Part shown: in pieces, positions 12,487 through 13,855 of the stretch
Position numbering within the stretch: position 1 is the first letter of the stretch
Layout of the letters: each line of letters starts with the position of its first letter
Source of the DNA: AP-15 sp035509615
Lineage (GTDB): Bacteria; Pseudomonadota; Alphaproteobacteria; ATCC43930; CGMCC-115725
Assembly (NCBI GenBank): GCA_035509615.1
Contig: DATJLK010000011.1
Span: 1 to 13,855 of the forward strand
Direction: 5' to 3'
DNA: 13,855 nt
Notes under the pieces: generated by a model
What the model was told of the DNA's origin: nothing
What the model saw: the letters and a program-made list of their open reading frames with translations, nothing else
The model's database searches: none
Translations under genes and position numbers: made by a program

Positions 12487-13855
12487 TCAGACGGTGAAGT
12501 ACTTTGCCTGCGGGTGGTGGACGACGATCGCTGAAGTTGATTGCTCGGGTTCGAGCTGATCCTCTTCTGACAAGCTGATGCCGATCTCGTCGGCGCGCAA
12601 CAATTCGAGCAATTGCCGCTGGTCGGCGAGGTTGGGGCAGGCCGGATACCCGAACGAATAGCGGCTGCCGTGATAGCCCTGCGCCAGCATCGCTTCGGTG
12701 TCGCGCGCCTCTTCGGCGGCAAAACCCAATTCGCCGCGAATCCGCCGGTGCAGATATTCGGCCAGCGCCTCGGCCATCTCGACCGACAACCCATGCAGAT
12801 AAAGATAATCCTGATAGCGGTTTTCGGCGAACCATTCGCGGGCGACATCCGAGGCGCGGCGACCCATCGTCACAACCTGCAGCCCGATCACGTCGCGCTC
12901 GCCGGCATCGACGTCGCGGAAAAAGTCGGCGACGCACAACCCGCCCGCCTTGTTCTGGCGCGGGAACGAAAAGCGCGCGATTTCGCGGCGGCGGTCGTCG
13001 GCGAACAGGATGACGTCATTGCCTTGCGCCGCGCAGGGCCAATACCCATAGGCCGCCTGCGGCGCCAGAATTCCCTCGCGGATCGCGATGTCGAGCATCC
13101 GCGACAACACCGGGCGCAGCTCGTCCTTGGCCCATTCGCGATATTCGGCGAGCGACCGGCCGTCTTTCCGATAGCCCCATTGAAATTGGTAGAGCATGCG
13201 CTCGTTGAGATAGGGGACGATCGCTTTTGGCGACAGCCGGGTGATTGTTCGCGGCCCCCAAAAGGGTGGCTGCGGCACCGGCACGTTGCGGCTCAACTCG
13301 GCGCGGCGCAAGCGGATCTCGTCGAGATCGATTGGGCGCAACGGCCGCGGATCGGCGGCGCGGCCGAGCTTGCGCGACGGTTTCACCGGCCGGTCTTCGT
13401 TGCGCGCGCGGATTGCGGCTAGGTGAGCGTCAAATCGGCCGTCGACGACCTTGTCCATCAGCGCGAGCCCGTCAAACGCATCGCGGGCATAGGCGACGCG
13501 TCCGGCGGCATAGGCCTTGACGCAATCCTCTTCGACATAGCGCCGGGTCAGTGCTGCACCACCGAGCATGACCGGAAGATCGATGCCGTGACGGCTCATC
13601 TCTTCGAGGTTCTCGCGCATGACCACGGTCGATTTGACCAACAGGCCCGACATGCCGACGGCATCGGCCTTGTAGTTGGCCGCCGCTTCGAGAATGGCGC
13701 CGATCGGCTGCTTGATACCGAGATTGACGACCCGATAGCCGTTGTTGGTCAGGATGATGTCGACGAGGTTCTTGCCGATGTCGTGGACATCGCCACGCAC
13801 CGTCGCCAGCACGACAGTGCCTTTCTCCTGCCCCTCGACCCGCTCCATATGCGGC
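12487..13855 (-). CDS. metH: Cobalamin-dependent methionine synthase, C-terminal part (cut by window edge)
   Basis: The C-terminal 455 or so residues of MetH, which transfers a methyl group from methyltetrahydrofolate via cobalamin to homocysteine. The frame runs off the right edge; an ATG at 13848 lies inside the protein and is not the start. The cobalamin-binding domain shows G-D-V-H-D-I-G-K-N (the D-x-H-x-x-G motif; the His is the lower cobalt ligand, about 13783-13785), S-G-L-L-V-K-S-T and L-G-G-A-A-L. A linker of about 70 residues follows. The activation domain comes next, with V-A-D-F-F and R-Y-S-F-G-Y-P-A-C-P (about 12646-12663), the AdoMet-binding R-x-x-x-G-Y motif. The end T-V is 15 bp from the convergent amidohydrolase stop. 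Homocysteine and folate domains, if fused, are outside the window. Confidence 0.95.
   Translation of the reverse strand, partial: PHMERVEGQEKGTVVLATVRGDVHDIGKNLVDIILTNNGYRVVNLGIKQPIGAILEAAANYKADAVGMSGLLVKSTVVMRENLEEMSRHGIDLPVMLGGAALTRRYVEEDCVKAYAAGRVAYARDAFDGLALMDKVVDGRFDAHLAAIRARNEDRPVKPSRKLGRAADPRPLRPIDLDEIRLRRAELSRNVPVPQPPFWGPRTITRLSPKAIVPYLNERMLYQFQWGYRKDGRSLAEYREWAKDELRPVLSRMLDIAIREGILAPQAAYGYWPCAAQGNDVILFADDRRREIARFSFPRQNKAGGLCVADFFRDVDAGERDVIGLQVVTMGRRASDVAREWFAENRYQDYLYLHGLSVEMAEALAEYLHRRIRGELGFAAEEARDTEAMLAQGYHGSRYSFGYPACPNLADQRQLLELLRADEIGISLSEEDQLEPEQSTSAIVVHHPQAKYFTV

Overview
The window is GC-rich with dense, short-spaced genes. Twin-arginine (Tat) exported binding proteins, class III CoA-transferases, a Rieske oxygenase and cobalamin-dependent methionine synthase together suggest a metabolically versatile alphaproteobacterium (Rhizobiales/Rhodospirillales-like). 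This is inferred from gene content and base composition only; no rRNA or marker gene fixes the taxon.

Layout. (1) Positions 1-5034, all minus strand: a tandem array of three full-length paralogous periplasmic solute-binding proteins (5034-3658, 3561-2191, 1912-530). A fourth gene start is cut by the left edge (30-1); its first ten residues match the signal peptides of the other three, with the Arg pair in the same register. Recognisable sigma-70-type promoters precede the first copy (5095-5123) and the truncated copy (104-132). No permease or ATPase gene is present. (2) 5347-6123 plus: a GNAT acetyltransferase, whose 3' end overlaps by 49 bp the convergent Rieske oxygenase alpha subunit (7250-6075, minus). 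(3) 7379-7675 plus: a small unrecognised protein, then a gene-free gap of about 370 bp rich in perfect inverted repeats plus a 15-bp direct repeat. (4) 11178-8046 minus: a compact operon of class III CoA-transferase, beta-class-like glutathione transferase and a second class III CoA-transferase. (5) 11302-12471 plus: a divergently transcribed M20 amidohydrolase. (6) 13855-12487 minus: the C-terminal cobalamin-binding and activation domains of methionine synthase MetH, cut by the right edge and convergent with the amidohydrolase.

How the genes may work together (inference): the middle of the window reads as a small-molecule uptake and catabolism neighbourhood. Binding proteins would capture a substrate, the oxygenase and amidohydrolase would open or trim it, and the CoA-transferases would activate the resulting acids. 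The substrate cannot be read from the sequence. The Rieske protein carries Glu in place of the usual bridging Asp, as in carnitine oxygenase CntA, which makes a quaternary-amine-type substrate worth considering. The most unusual feature is the array of three, probably four, near-identical-architecture binding proteins with no transporter core beside them.
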